NCBI GenBank assembly: GCA_017437745.1
Contig: JAFRYI010000023.1
Location: forward strand, 62,001-126,000
Direction of reading: 5' to 3'
Origin: Bacillota bacterium
Lineage (GTDB): Bacteria; Bacillota; Clostridia; Peptostreptococcales; Anaerovoracaceae
Length of the DNA: 64,000 bases
The translations under genes were made by a program, and so were the position numbers. Below the pieces are notes generated by a model, which was not told the DNA's origin, did no database searches, and saw nothing but the letters and a program-made list of their open reading frames with translations. Shown here one piece after another: positions 63,987-64,000 of the stretch (positions are counted from its first letter, which is position 1; each line of letters opens with the position of its first letter).

Positions 63987-64000
63987 AGATACTTTTATTC

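Overview
The window reads as chromosomal DNA of an anaerobic acetogen of the class Clostridia (Bacillota), GC-rich by eye. The main evidence is a Wood-Ljungdahl carbonyl-branch cluster at the right end (cooC, acsD, acsC, acsE, acsB and the corrinoid protein activator), together with nickel-handling genes, a membrane pyrophosphatase, an O2-independent lifestyle gene set, AGGAGG-type ribosome sites and several TTG starts. No rRNA, tRNA, CRISPR array, phage or insertion sequence was seen. The genome fragment is dense and mostly co-directional, with many 1-8 nt gene overlaps.

Layout, left to right. (1) 1-704: tail of a TRAP permease, then tandem terminators. (2) 984-6617: xpt plus a BMP-type nucleoside ABC importer (lipoprotein, double ATPase, two permeases), a purine salvage unit. 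(3) 6651-12924: cell-surface polymer genes: a CsaB pyruvyltransferase fused to a glycosyltransferase, a second GT4 enzyme, DUF4330, an O-antigen-ligase-like membrane protein and TagA. (4) 13014-19474: ftsE, ftsX, a coiled-coil M23 hydrolase, recJ, ctpA and prsW, i.e. division and envelope maintenance. (5) 19523-24877: an ArsB/SLC13-type transporter, a 4'-phosphopantetheinyl transferase fused to RecX, DUF554 and a large zinc-ribbon membrane protein. (6) 24987-28091 ileS. (7) 28355-34971: an Ami/Opp-type oligopeptide ABC importer. (8) 34956-39228: DUF3899, nth, a two-domain FMN-binding protein with ApbE, and hom. (9) 39356-43744: pgk, tpiA, secG, hppA. (10) 43745-44469: a repeat-rich non-coding stretch. 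(11) 44470-47831 (minus): an operon of a membrane-anchored EEP hydrolase, a TIR-like protein with a membrane domain and a THUMP RNA methyltransferase. (12) 47970-54474: MATE exporter, a Tet(M)-like GTPase fused to a YacP/Rae1-type NYN nuclease, ylmH, a broken sortase-anchored protein, corA. (13) 54582-63986: DUF3786, a His-rich protein, cooT, a small unknown, and the cooC-acsDCEB-acsV operon.

How the genes work together: the right end supplies methyl transfer from methyl-tetrahydrofolate (acsE) to the corrinoid Fe-S protein (acsC/acsD), acetyl-CoA synthesis (acsB), nickel loading (cooC, cooT, His-rich protein) and reductive repair of the corrinoid (acsV). The CODH subunit (acsA/cooS) is not in the window. 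Two promoters of this region share the same unusual core (TGATTGCCA, 16 nt, AGTAAAATA), which suggests joint control. The most interesting less-known items are the GTPase-NYN fusion overlapping ylmH (a likely ribosome-rescue pair), the TIR-like/transmembrane protein operon (candidate defence), the PPTase-RecX fusion, the possible leaderless nth transcript and a 516-bp segment bounded by a duplication of a gene's 3' end.
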